Virus record (IMG/VR): IMGVR_UViG_3300025168_000420
Span: 1-30,159 of that record
Direction: 5' to 3' (one strand)
Length of the DNA stretch: 30,159 nucleotides
Origin: a virus
Below the pieces are notes generated by a model. It ran no database searches. It was given only the letters and a program-made list of their open reading frames with translations, and was not told where the DNA came from. Positions 20,746 through 27,192 of this stretch are shown piece after piece. How positions within the stretch are numbered: position 1 is the first letter of the stretch; each line of letters opens with the position of its first letter. Position numbers and translations under genes: made by a program.

Positions 20746-22280
20746 TAATGGACGTCGAGGTAAAAACCGATAGCGCGATAGATAACGTAGACGACTTAAA
20801 AGAATCATTAGAAGACGTAAGTAAGGAAACTAAAAACGTATCCGACGGAGCAAACGTTATGGGCGGTCAACTTGACGCGGCAACCGGAGGAGCTATAAGT
20901 AAGTTTAAAGGATTGACTACAACTATTGTAGGAGTAGTAAAAAGTTTTAAGTCTTTAAGGTTTGCAATTATAGCGACTGGTATTGGAGCTTTAGTTCTAG
21001 CTATTGCTGCGGTAGGAGCGGCGTTTACTAATTCCGAGGAAGGTCAAAATAAGTTTTCTAAAATAATGATGCAAATCGGCGTAGTTACCGGTAACGTTAT
21101 TGATATACTAGCAAACTTAGGAAAAGGTATTCTATCCCTTACTAAAATATTTAGCGATCCAGCCGCTGCGCTTCAAGGATTCAAAGACGGAATCGGAGAC
21201 GCGGTTGACGGAATTAAAAACTTTAACGAAGAGACTAAAAAAGAAATTGAAATAGCCGGACAGCTAGCGGATCAATACGCGGAGGCGGATAGAGCAGAGA
21301 GAGCTTTATTAGTTTCTAGAGCAAAAGCAAATAGAAGTAGAGCAGAGCTTTTAGAAAAGGCGGTTAATAAAGAAAAGTTTTCGGTTGCAGAGAGAATTGG
21401 ATTCCTCGAGGAAGCGGGAGCTATAGAAGAAAAGATTACAAACCAAGAAATAGAAGCGGCGCGTTTAAGGTTTGAAGCTAAAAGAGAAGAAAATACCTTA
21501 TCCGGTTCTACTAAAGAAGACTTGTTAGAGGAAGAGCAATTAAAAGCAAGATTAATAGATCTTGAAACGGCAAAGCTTACTAAACAAAAAGAAGTAACGA
21601 GTCAAATTATAGCCGCAAAGGCAGAGGAGGCAGCTGCGTTAAAAGCAATAAGAGATAAAGAAGCGGCGGATATAAAAGCGGCTCAAGATTTAAAAGATTC
21701 TCAAGACAAAGAGAGAAACGATAGAATAGCAAAAGAGAAAGCCGATGCTAAACAAAAAGCAGACCAAGCTGAAGCTATTGCAGAAAAAGAGAAAGAAGAC
21801 GCGGAAGCGGCAGCGTTAGATTTAGCCGCTGCGCAAAGAGACAATACCTTAAACGCTATTATAGGACTAGCGGGAGAGGGATCTAAGGTAGGTAAAGCGG
21901 CGGCGCTAGCACAAGCTACTATATCCGGAATACAAGGAGTACAAAACGCCTATACTACGGCACAAGCTTCGCCAATAACGGTAGCTTTTCCGGCATATCC
22001 TTTTATACAGGCAGGTATTGCGGGAGCGTTTGCTTTAAAAACAATAAAAAGTATTGTAAGCTCTAAAAAACCTAGCGCATCGTCTAGCGGAGGAGGAGCC
22101 GCAACATCAACGCCTCAAGCTCCAAGTTTTAACGTTGTAGGAGCTTCGGATACTAATCAATTAGCCCAAGTAATAGGAGAGGACAATAAAAAGCCTTTAA
22201 AAGCCTTCGTAGTTAGTTCTGACGTATCTACGGCGCAATCTCTAGATAGAAATATAGTCGAAGGAGCTTCGATAGGATAA
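20733..22280 (+). CDS. tape measure protein
   Basis: A 515-residue protein with the usual composition. Coiled-coil start (VDDLKESLEDVSKETKNVSD), a hydrophobic segment at about 76-98 (FAIIATGIGALVLAIAAVGA), then a long Ala/Glu/Lys helix region (about 190-375) and a second hydrophobic Gly/Ala stretch (about 385-445). About 1.5 angstrom per residue would predict a tail near 75 nm. It sets tail length and is ejected with the DNA. Short for a siphovirus tape measure, but not unusual. The C-terminal 60 residues are Ser/Pro-rich. Confidence 0.85.
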   Translation: MGKIVMDVEVKTDSAIDNVDDLKESLEDVSKETKNVSDGANVMGGQLDAATGGAISKFKGLTTTIVGVVKSFKSLRFAIIATGIGALVLAIAAVGAAFTNSEEGQNKFSKIMMQIGVVTGNVIDILANLGKGILSLTKIFSDPAAALQGFKDGIGDAVDGIKNFNEETKKEIEIAGQLADQYAEADRAERALLVSRAKANRSRAELLEKAVNKEKFSVAERIGFLEEAGAIEEKITNQEIEAARLRFEAKREENTLSGSTKEDLLEEEQLKARLIDLETAKLTKQKEVTSQIIAAKAEEAAALKAIRDKEAADIKAAQDLKDSQDKERNDRIAKEKADAKQKADQAEAIAEKEKEDAEAAALDLAAAQRDNTLNAIIGLAGEGSKVGKAAALAQATISGIQGVQNAYTTAQASPITVAFPAYPFIQAGIAGAFALKTIKSIVSSKKPSASSSGGGAATSTPQAPSFNVVGASDTNQLAQVIGEDNKKPLKAFVVSSDVSTAQSLDRNIVEGASIG

Positions 22281-22285
22281 TATAT

Positions 22286-22312
22286 AACAAAACAACTTAA
22301 AAAATATTATAT
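22286..22312 (+). promoter_or_regulatory. late promoter motif copy 3 (before protease)
   Basis: AACAA at 22286-22290, 14 nt, TATTATAT at 22305-22312, then 4 nt (TAAT) to ATG 22317. The part between, AACTTAAAAA, also occurs in copy 1 at 10626. Confidence 0.7.
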
Positions 22313-22316
22313 TAAT

Positions 22317-23318
22317 ATGGATATAGTCGAATTATTTATAGACGAAAACGACGAAGTTTCGGGAGTCGAAGCGGTAAGCGTAGTAGAAAACCCGGCAATA
22401 GAAGAAAATTTTATAGCTTTAAAAAATCAAGAGTTTAAATTTGCGGAGGTAGATAAAGAAAAACGAATATTGCTTGGTCCAGCGTTAATTCCGAACAAGC
22501 CTATATATCGTCAAACCAAAGATTCGGAGTATTATATTTACTTTAGTCAGGCAACCGTTAGAAAAGCGAGCGAGTTATTCTTTATTAGAGGTAATCAAAA
22601 TAACTCAACGCTAGAGCATCAACTTGAGCTTAAGGGATTAACGACGGTAGAATCTTGGATTGTAGAATCCGAACAAGACAAAAGTAGAATGTACGATCTT
22701 AACGTACCTATTGGAACTTGGATGATATCCGTAAAAGTAAATAATGATAAAGTTTGGCAACAAGTCAAAGCCGGAGACGTTAAAGGATTTAGTATAGAAG
22801 GCTACTTTGCGGAAAAATTAGAAACAAGACCTAACGAGCCTATTAAAGATGATTTATCTAAAATAGAAGACGAGTATTTAGTCGAAGAATTAAAAGAACT
22901 TTTACAAGAAGAAAAATTAGAGTCTTTTTCGGATTATCCTAGCGGAGTAAAAAATAACGCTAAGAGAGGTATTGAGTTAAACGAAAAAGTAAACAACAAA
23001 TGCGCAACTCAAGTAGGTAAAGTAAGAGCGCAGCAATTAGCTCAAGGAAAACCTATAACGACGGAAACTATAAAAAGAATGTTTAGTTACCTAAGTAGGG
23101 CTAGAGAAGATTACGACGAAAACGATACGAAAGCTTGCGGAACTATTTCCTATTTACTTTGGGGAGGTAAAGCCGGTTTACGTTGGGCGGGTTCTAAACT
23201 TAAAGAACTTGATTTAATGGAAGAGGATTTAAAAAAACCTTGTTACGACGGTTACGAAATGATAGGCTTTAAAATGAAGAACGGAAAAAAAGTTCCTAAT
23301 TGCGTACCAATAAAATAA
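22317..23318 (+). CDS. XkdF-type prohead protease with C-terminal extension
   Basis: A 333-residue protein. Residues about 40-170 match the XkdF serine protease: RILLGPALIPNKPIYRQ (50-66), STLEHQLEL with catalytic-type His101, VESWIVE (111-117) and KGFSIEGYF (156-164) with Ser159. The C-terminal part (about 205-300) is a second domain, with YPSGVKNNAKRGIELNEK and KACGTISYLLWGGKAGLRWA, found in other phage head proteins. The last 25 residues have Cys309 and a PNCVPIK end common on such proteins. It should process the capsid and scaffold genes that follow. Late-motif promoter directly upstream. Confidence 0.8.
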   Translation: MDIVELFIDENDEVSGVEAVSVVENPAIEENFIALKNQEFKFAEVDKEKRILLGPALIPNKPIYRQTKDSEYYIYFSQATVRKASELFFIRGNQNNSTLEHQLELKGLTTVESWIVESEQDKSRMYDLNVPIGTWMISVKVNNDKVWQQVKAGDVKGFSIEGYFAEKLETRPNEPIKDDLSKIEDEYLVEELKELLQEEKLESFSDYPSGVKNNAKRGIELNEKVNNKCATQVGKVRAQQLAQGKPITTETIKRMFSYLSRAREDYDENDTKACGTISYLLWGGKAGLRWAGSKLKELDLMEEDLKKPCYDGYEMIGFKMKNGKKVPNCVPIK

Positions 23319-23319
23319 T

Positions 23320-23667
23320 ATGGATTACAACCCAAGTCCTCAAAACGATAAACGAGCTTGTCTTTGTAAAGACGGAGTAACCTATTCTCGAGAATGTTGC
23401 GACGGTAGTCTAGAGGCTCAAGGTATAGGTAATATAGTAAAGACAACTACAACAAGATATTATAAAGTGACTAGTTGTAGCGGAGGGACGAAGCATATAC
23501 ATACGCACGATTTAGATTTAACCGTAGGAGATATATACTATTTAAAATTTGTACATAATAATCATTCGGATTGCTATACTATAACCTCAACAAGAAATAA
23601 CGGACACTTTGAAATAACTTCGGCAACGGCGTATAATAATTGCGGTCTTTGTCAAGCGGCTAACTAA
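23320..23667 (+). CDS. Cys/His-rich virion-associated protein
   Basis: A 115-residue protein with eight Cys: ACLCKDG (13-19, Cys14/16), ECCDGSL with Cys26/27, a middle Cys, and NNCGLC near the end. TKHIHTHDLDLT adds three His. The CLC..CC..QGIG pattern recurs in marine flavobacterial phages. Suggests metal-binding or disulfide-rich fold. Lies between protease and scaffold, begins 1 nt after the protease stop, and is thus probably a head component or assembly factor. Function not known. Confidence 0.65.
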   Translation: MDYNPSPQNDKRACLCKDGVTYSRECCDGSLEAQGIGNIVKTTTTRYYKVTSCSGGTKHIHTHDLDLTVGDIYYLKFVHNNHSDCYTITSTRNNGHFEITSATAYNNCGLCQAAN

Positions 23668-23673
23668 AAATAC

Positions 23674-23700
23674 AACAAACAAAAAAGTAATTTATTATAT
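23674..23700 (+). promoter_or_regulatory. late promoter motif copy 4 (before scaffold)
   Basis: AACAA at 23674-23678, 14 nt, TATTATAT at 23693-23700, then 4 nt to ATG 23705. Includes the 18-nt shared string at 23691-23708. Confidence 0.72.
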
Positions 23701-23704
23701 ATAT

Positions 23705-24322
23705 ATGAAATCAACTGATATGCTAAATAAAGTAAAAGAAATTCTTGGGGTTGAATTATCCGAAGAAAAGGAAGTAAAGTTGGCACAAGCCGAACTTGAG
23801 AACGGGACTATTATAGAGTCGGAAAGCTTCGAACCGGGGAACGAGATCTTTATAGTAACGGAAGACGAGCGCGTTCCATTACCTATCGGAGATTATAAAT
23901 TAATTGACGGAGAGACCTTAATTATTAAGGAAGAAGGTATAATATCTTCTATTGGAGCCGTTGAAGAAGAAGAGCCAACCGAAGAAGTAGACGCGGAAGA
24001 AGTAAAAGCGGAAGACGAAAAAGAAGAAATGGGTTACGCTACTAAGGAAGAACTTGAAGAAGTTAAAAAGGTAGTTGAAGAAATTAAAGCTATTCTTATT
24101 CCTAAAGAGGAAGAAATGAGCGAGGACGTAGAAACAAGTGTTAAGTCCGAAGAGACTACAACAAAAACCGTATACGCTCAAAAAGAAGATTTATCCGAAG
24201 TAGAAAAGGTTAACCATAACCCGGAGAACGAAACAGAAAAGAAGATGAATCTTTATTCTCAAAAAAGAGGCAATACTACTTTAGATAGAGTAATGCAAAA
24301 AATATCAAACTTTAAAAATTAA
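23705..24322 (+). CDS. acidic scaffolding-like protein
   Basis: A 205-residue, very acidic protein. N-terminal 1-30 is a helix (KVKEILGVELSEEKEVKLAQ). A beta-rich section (GTIIESESFEPGNEIFIVTE) lies before a long EEE-rich coiled coil (about 80-150, with ATKEELEEVKKVVEEIKAIL). The basic end (GNTTLDRVMQKISNFKN) could bind the capsid shell. Position between protease and major capsid protein, plus this composition, fits a scaffold removed on maturation. The assignment rests on context. Confidence 0.7.
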   Translation: MKSTDMLNKVKEILGVELSEEKEVKLAQAELENGTIIESESFEPGNEIFIVTEDERVPLPIGDYKLIDGETLIIKEEGIISSIGAVEEEEPTEEVDAEEVKAEDEKEEMGYATKEELEEVKKVVEEIKAILIPKEEEMSEDVETSVKSEETTTKTVYAQKEDLSEVEKVNHNPENETEKKMNLYSQKRGNTTLDRVMQKISNFKN

Positions 24323-24327
24323 ATTAA

Positions 24328-24735
24328 ATGTCAACAAAAATAACAACAAGTAACGACGTATTAAGAGCTAGAACGGAGCAAGAAACTCTTACTACTACTC
24401 AAGATATCCCTGTAAACAAAGCAGGTACTGAATTTAATATAGCAACGGATGCGAAAGTTATGACGCTTCCAGCTATTTCTTCAGAAAATATAGGAATGGA
24501 ATTTACTTTCCGTAATACGGGAGCGGACGGTAATAACATTATTACGCTTAGTCCGGCGGCAACGGATGCGATTCACGGAACTGTAGCGGCTGTACAATCG
24601 GGCGGTGTAGATAATAAAGATTGGATCAATACAAAAGCAACTGCTAATAAAGGCGATTGGTGTTCGATCAAAGCCGTAGCGTTAACCGACTGGTATTTAA
24701 CAGGAGGAGACGGCGTTTGGGCAAGTGAATCATAA
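24328..24735 (+). CDS. probable capsid decoration or head-fibre protein
   Basis: A 135-residue protein, low in Lys, rich in Thr/Ala/Gly. Residues about 35-75 (FNIATDAKVMTLPAISSENI, then FTFRNTGADGNNIITLSP) form strands with a Gly/Asn-rich loop, the sort of fold seen in decoration proteins. It lies between scaffold and capsid genes with only 5 nt to the scaffold stop. Function inferred from context and fold type. Confidence 0.55.
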   Translation: MSTKITTSNDVLRARTEQETLTTTQDIPVNKAGTEFNIATDAKVMTLPAISSENIGMEFTFRNTGADGNNIITLSPAATDAIHGTVAAVQSGGVDNKDWINTKATANKGDWCSIKAVALTDWYLTGGDGVWASES

Positions 24736-24759
24736 TAATTAATAAATAAAAAATATACA

Positions 24760-25686
24760 ATGGGAACGACAAATTCATTAACAACTACATACAGCGGTGA
24801 GTTCGCAGGTCAATACATCTCGGCAGCACTTCTAAGTGGTTCAACTTTGGATAACGGATTAATTACCGTTAAACCAAATATTAAATTTCAAGAAGTTATT
24901 AAAAAAGTAGCTTCTGACGATATCGTAAAAGATGCAACGTGTGACTTCGATCCAACATCGACGTTGACATTAACTGAGCGTATAATTACACCGTCAAATC
25001 AACAAGTCAATTTACAACTTTGTAAAAAAGATTTTCAAAACGATTGGGATGCTATCTCTATGGGATTCAGCGCATTCGACTCTTTACCAACTTCTTTTGC
25101 TGATTTCTTGATCGGTCACGTATCGGAAAAAGTAGCTCAAAGAACGGAGCAATCAATTTGGAACGGAGCAGCTGCAACGGCTGGACAGTTCGGAGGTTTT
25201 AAAGAGCTTTTATTAGCAGACGCGGACGTTACGGACGTAGGCGGAGGAGCTGCGGTAGATTCTTCAAATGTAATAGCAAAATTAGGACTCGTAGTAGATG
25301 CGATTGGTAGCTCACTCTATACAAGCGATGACCTATTTATATATGTATCGCAGAACGTAGCAAGAGCATATGTAAGAGCGCTTGGTGGTTTTGCCACTAA
25401 CGTTGGAGCAGCGGGTATTAACTCGGACGGTACTCAATGGTATACCGGAGGGACACTTTCGTTTGATGGCGTAAAACTCGCAGTAGCTAACGGATTAGCG
25501 GATAACACGATGGTTGCCGCAGAGAAAACTAACCTTTACTTTGGTACCGGTTTACTATCGGATCATAACGAAGTAAAAGTGATCGATATGGCGGATATTG
25601 ATGGAAGCCAGAATGTAAGAATCGTAATGAGATTTACGGCTGGAGTTCAGTACGGGATTGGAAGCGACATCGTACTATATTCGTAA
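24760..25686 (+). CDS. major capsid protein
   Basis: A 308-residue protein starting GTTNSLTTTYSGEFAGQYIS, with AALLSGSTLDNGLITVKPNI, an N-arm and E-loop-like start, and a spine helix near 110-130 (FADFLIGHVSEKVAQRTEQS). DDLFIYVSQNVARAYVRALG (about 188-207) is part of the HK97-like P domain. Codon use differs from most neighbours (more C-ending codons, more CGT), expected for a highly expressed gene. The leader AAAAAATATACA before the ATG is repeated before the next structural gene. It builds the head shell and should be trimmed by the XkdF protease. Confidence 0.85.
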   Translation: MGTTNSLTTTYSGEFAGQYISAALLSGSTLDNGLITVKPNIKFQEVIKKVASDDIVKDATCDFDPTSTLTLTERIITPSNQQVNLQLCKKDFQNDWDAISMGFSAFDSLPTSFADFLIGHVSEKVAQRTEQSIWNGAAATAGQFGGFKELLLADADVTDVGGGAAVDSSNVIAKLGLVVDAIGSSLYTSDDLFIYVSQNVARAYVRALGGFATNVGAAGINSDGTQWYTGGTLSFDGVKLAVANGLADNTMVAAEKTNLYFGTGLLSDHNEVKVIDMADIDGSQNVRIVMRFTAGVQYGIGSDIVLYS

Positions 25687-25708
25687 TAGATAATTAATCA
25701 ATTAAAAG

Positions 25709-25747
25709 GGTGGGTAAGCCAATAAGTGCCTACTCACCTTTTTTTTT
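25709..25747 (+). terminator. rho-independent terminator after the capsid gene
   Basis: GGTGGGTA (25709-25716) pairs with TACTCACC (25731-25738) with a G-T pair and a 14-nt loop, followed by about nine T. It limits read-through from the capsid gene into the next structural gene. Confidence 0.8.
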
Positions 25748-25763
25748 ATAAAAAAATATACAG

Positions 25764-26339
25764 ATGGCGTGTGATTTAACACTTGGTAGAAAAGAACCTT
25801 GCAAAGATGTTGTAGGGGGATTAAAAAATGTTTATTTTGTTGATTTTGGTGATTTGGGTACGGTAACCTTAGCCAATGATGAAATTACAAATATGACTGG
25901 TAGTTCTGGAAGTTTAACTGCGTTTAAGTACGAATTAAAAGGAAATAGCAGCTTTGAACAAGCTATTACCTCTTCTCGTGAAAACGGAACGACTTTCGTT
26001 GAACAAACCTTAACTTTAACTTTAAAAAAATTAACGAAGGAAGATAATAAAGAGCTGAAATTACTGGCTTATGGTAGACCTCACGTAGCGGTGGAAGACT
26101 ATAACGGTAATGTCTTTATGATGGGATTAGAGCACGGTGCGGAAGTGACCGGGGGTACTGTTTCGACTGGGGCAGCTATGGCAGACCTCTCGGGATATAC
26201 TTTAACGATGGCGGCATCTGAGCTTGCACCTGCTAACTTTATGGATTCGGATACAAAAGATGTTGACTTCCCATTTAGTGTAGTAGATTACGCTGGTTTA
26301 GATGGTACAGTAACTATTACTTTAGGAACAAATTCTTAA
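25764..26339 (+). CDS. probable major tail tube protein
   Basis: A 191-residue protein starting MACDLTLGRKEPCKDVVGGL, with strands and FEQAITSSRENGTTFVEQTL (about 64-83), later HGAEVTGGTVSTGAAMADLS. The pattern recurs after the capsid gene of flavobacterial phages. A role as tail tube is suggested by the size, beta-rich composition and the A-rich leader (ending TATACAG) it shares with the capsid gene, both proteins needed in many copies. Alternative: a head protein. Codon use is like that of the capsid gene. Confidence 0.55.
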   Translation: MACDLTLGRKEPCKDVVGGLKNVYFVDFGDLGTVTLANDEITNMTGSSGSLTAFKYELKGNSSFEQAITSSRENGTTFVEQTLTLTLKKLTKEDNKELKLLAYGRPHVAVEDYNGNVFMMGLEHGAEVTGGTVSTGAAMADLSGYTLTMAASELAPANFMDSDTKDVDFPFSVVDYAGLDGTVTITLGTNS

Positions 26340-26363
26340 TAGGGTTTTTATTTGGTAAAATTA

Positions 26364-26388
26364 GGGGGTTTTTAGCCCCCTTTTTTTT
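26364..26388 (+). terminator. rho-independent terminator between converging genes
   Basis: GGGGG (26364-26368) pairs with CCCCC (26376-26380) around TTTTTAG, followed by eight T. It ends the plus-strand head operon. The minus-strand gene ends inside its T-run, so the same hairpin can serve the other side weakly. Confidence 0.87.
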
Positions 26389-26722
26389 ATACTACTAAAG
26401 CGGCGTAAAATCTATTTGGATCGTAGAACTTTATAGTACCATACCATTTTTGACCTCCGTCGTAACAAACGGTAATAGTATTATTTGGAGCTATTATTTT
26501 AGAGTCTCCGTATTCCGTACCTTCTAAATCATCAATATACCAACCGCTAGGAGCGTTTTCAACTTTTAATACTAATTTTTCTAAGTTGTATTCGCTTCTT
26601 TCTAAAAAAACTTTACGTCCTTTATTGTCTTCGCCTATATATTTACGATTAGCAATTTTTAAAGCCTTTTCGTTTTGTTCTTTTTGTAACCTTTCTATTA
26701 ATTGTTGTTTTGAATTTTCCAT
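26387..26722 (-). CDS. accessory hypothetical protein, the only minus-strand gene
   Basis: A 111-residue protein beginning MENSKQQLIERLQKEQNEKA; the frame could start 20 residues earlier at 26782, but that start lies within the promoter, so ATG at 26722 is chosen. A Lys/Glu/Gln-rich N-terminal helix (to about 30) leads to a small beta-rich part (GRKVFLERSEYNLEKLVLKV; SGWYIDDLEGTEYGDSKIIA; KWYGTIKFYDPNRFYA). No family recognised. It has its own host-type promoter (26753-26783) and converges on the head-gene terminator. Likely an inserted moron-type gene. Confidence 0.72.
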   Translation of the reverse strand: MENSKQQLIERLQKEQNEKALKIANRKYIGEDNKGRKVFLERSEYNLEKLVLKVENAPSGWYIDDLEGTEYGDSKIIAPNNTITVCYDGGQKWYGTIKFYDPNRFYAALVV

Positions 26723-26742
26723 TTTATTTGTTTTTGTTATTT

Positions 26743-26804
26743 TTTTACTTTGTAAATATACAACCTTTTTAGATATAAACAAATAATAAACAATTTATTT
26801 TAAT
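26743..26804 (-). repeat. 62-bp promoter repeat, copy B (inverted)
   Basis: Inverted copy of 12414-12475: identical 21-nt block, one mismatch, TTGTTTAT, an unlike 14-nt spacer, and the identical 18-nt TATATTTACAAAGTAAAA. The conservation of both edges with a freely changed spacer suggests functional sites rather than a recent copy. Confidence 0.8.
26753..26783 (-). promoter_or_regulatory. host-type promoter for the minus-strand gene
   Basis: Read on the minus strand: TTTG (26783-26780), 19 nt, TATATTTA (26760-26753), one base from TAnnTTTG. Same geometry as 12436-12465. Transcription would start about 30 nt before the ATG at 26722. Confidence 0.78.
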
Positions 26805-26813
26805 ATTTAATTT

Positions 26814-26840
26814 AACAAAAAACAAGTTTTTTTATTATAT
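26814..26840 (+). promoter_or_regulatory. late promoter motif copy 5 (before portal operon)
   Basis: AACAA at 26814-26818, 14 nt, TATTATAT at 26833-26840, then 4 nt to ATG 26845. Contains the 18-nt shared string at 26831-26848. It sits back to back with the minus-strand promoter. Confidence 0.72.
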
Positions 26841-26844
26841 ATAT

Positions 26845-27192
26845 ATGATAGTATTGCAAGAAACTAACAACGCTCAAAATATAAACTTTATACCTAGAGA
26901 ATATACCGCCGGAGCTTCTTATACTTTTAATATAGTAGACGAAACTCAAAATAAAAGCGTATATAGTCAAGCGACAACCGGAGTAACTCAAAACCTATAC
27001 TATAATAGATATAGCGCTTCTTTTACAACCTTAAAACAAGGTATTTATTATATGCTTACCGTTTTATCCGGTACAAACGTTATCTTTAAGGACAAAATAT
27101 ACTGTACTAATCAAACCGATTTACCTCAATATACAATCAATAGCGGAGAGTATACTTCTAACGATACTACAAACGAATTTATTACAATATAA
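26845..27192 (+). CDS. virion-module protein upstream of portal
   Basis: A 115-residue protein starting MIVLQETNNAQNINFIPREY, mostly strands with Thr/Tyr/Asn, and ending YTINSGEYTSNDTTNEFITI. The pattern (FIPR...A...F.I.DE; DKIYCTNQ) recurs in the same place in flavobacterial phages. A neck or head-vertex component is possible but unproven. Stop overlaps the portal start by one base (TAATG), so they are co-translated from the late motif. Confidence 0.62.
   Translation: MIVLQETNNAQNINFIPREYTAGASYTFNIVDETQNKSVYSQATTGVTQNLYYNRYSASFTTLKQGIYYMLTVLSGTNVIFKDKIYCTNQTDLPQYTINSGEYTSNDTTNEFITI

Noticed and set aside
23918-24181. 87-codon minus-strand frame rich in Phe
   Set aside because: It is the antisense of the Glu/Lys-rich scaffold coil (GAA repeats read as TTC), a composition artefact.
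26586-26786. 66-codon plus-strand frame opposite the minus-strand gene
   Set aside because: The minus strand has promoter, start and protein-like sequence; this frame is its shadow and crosses the promoter.
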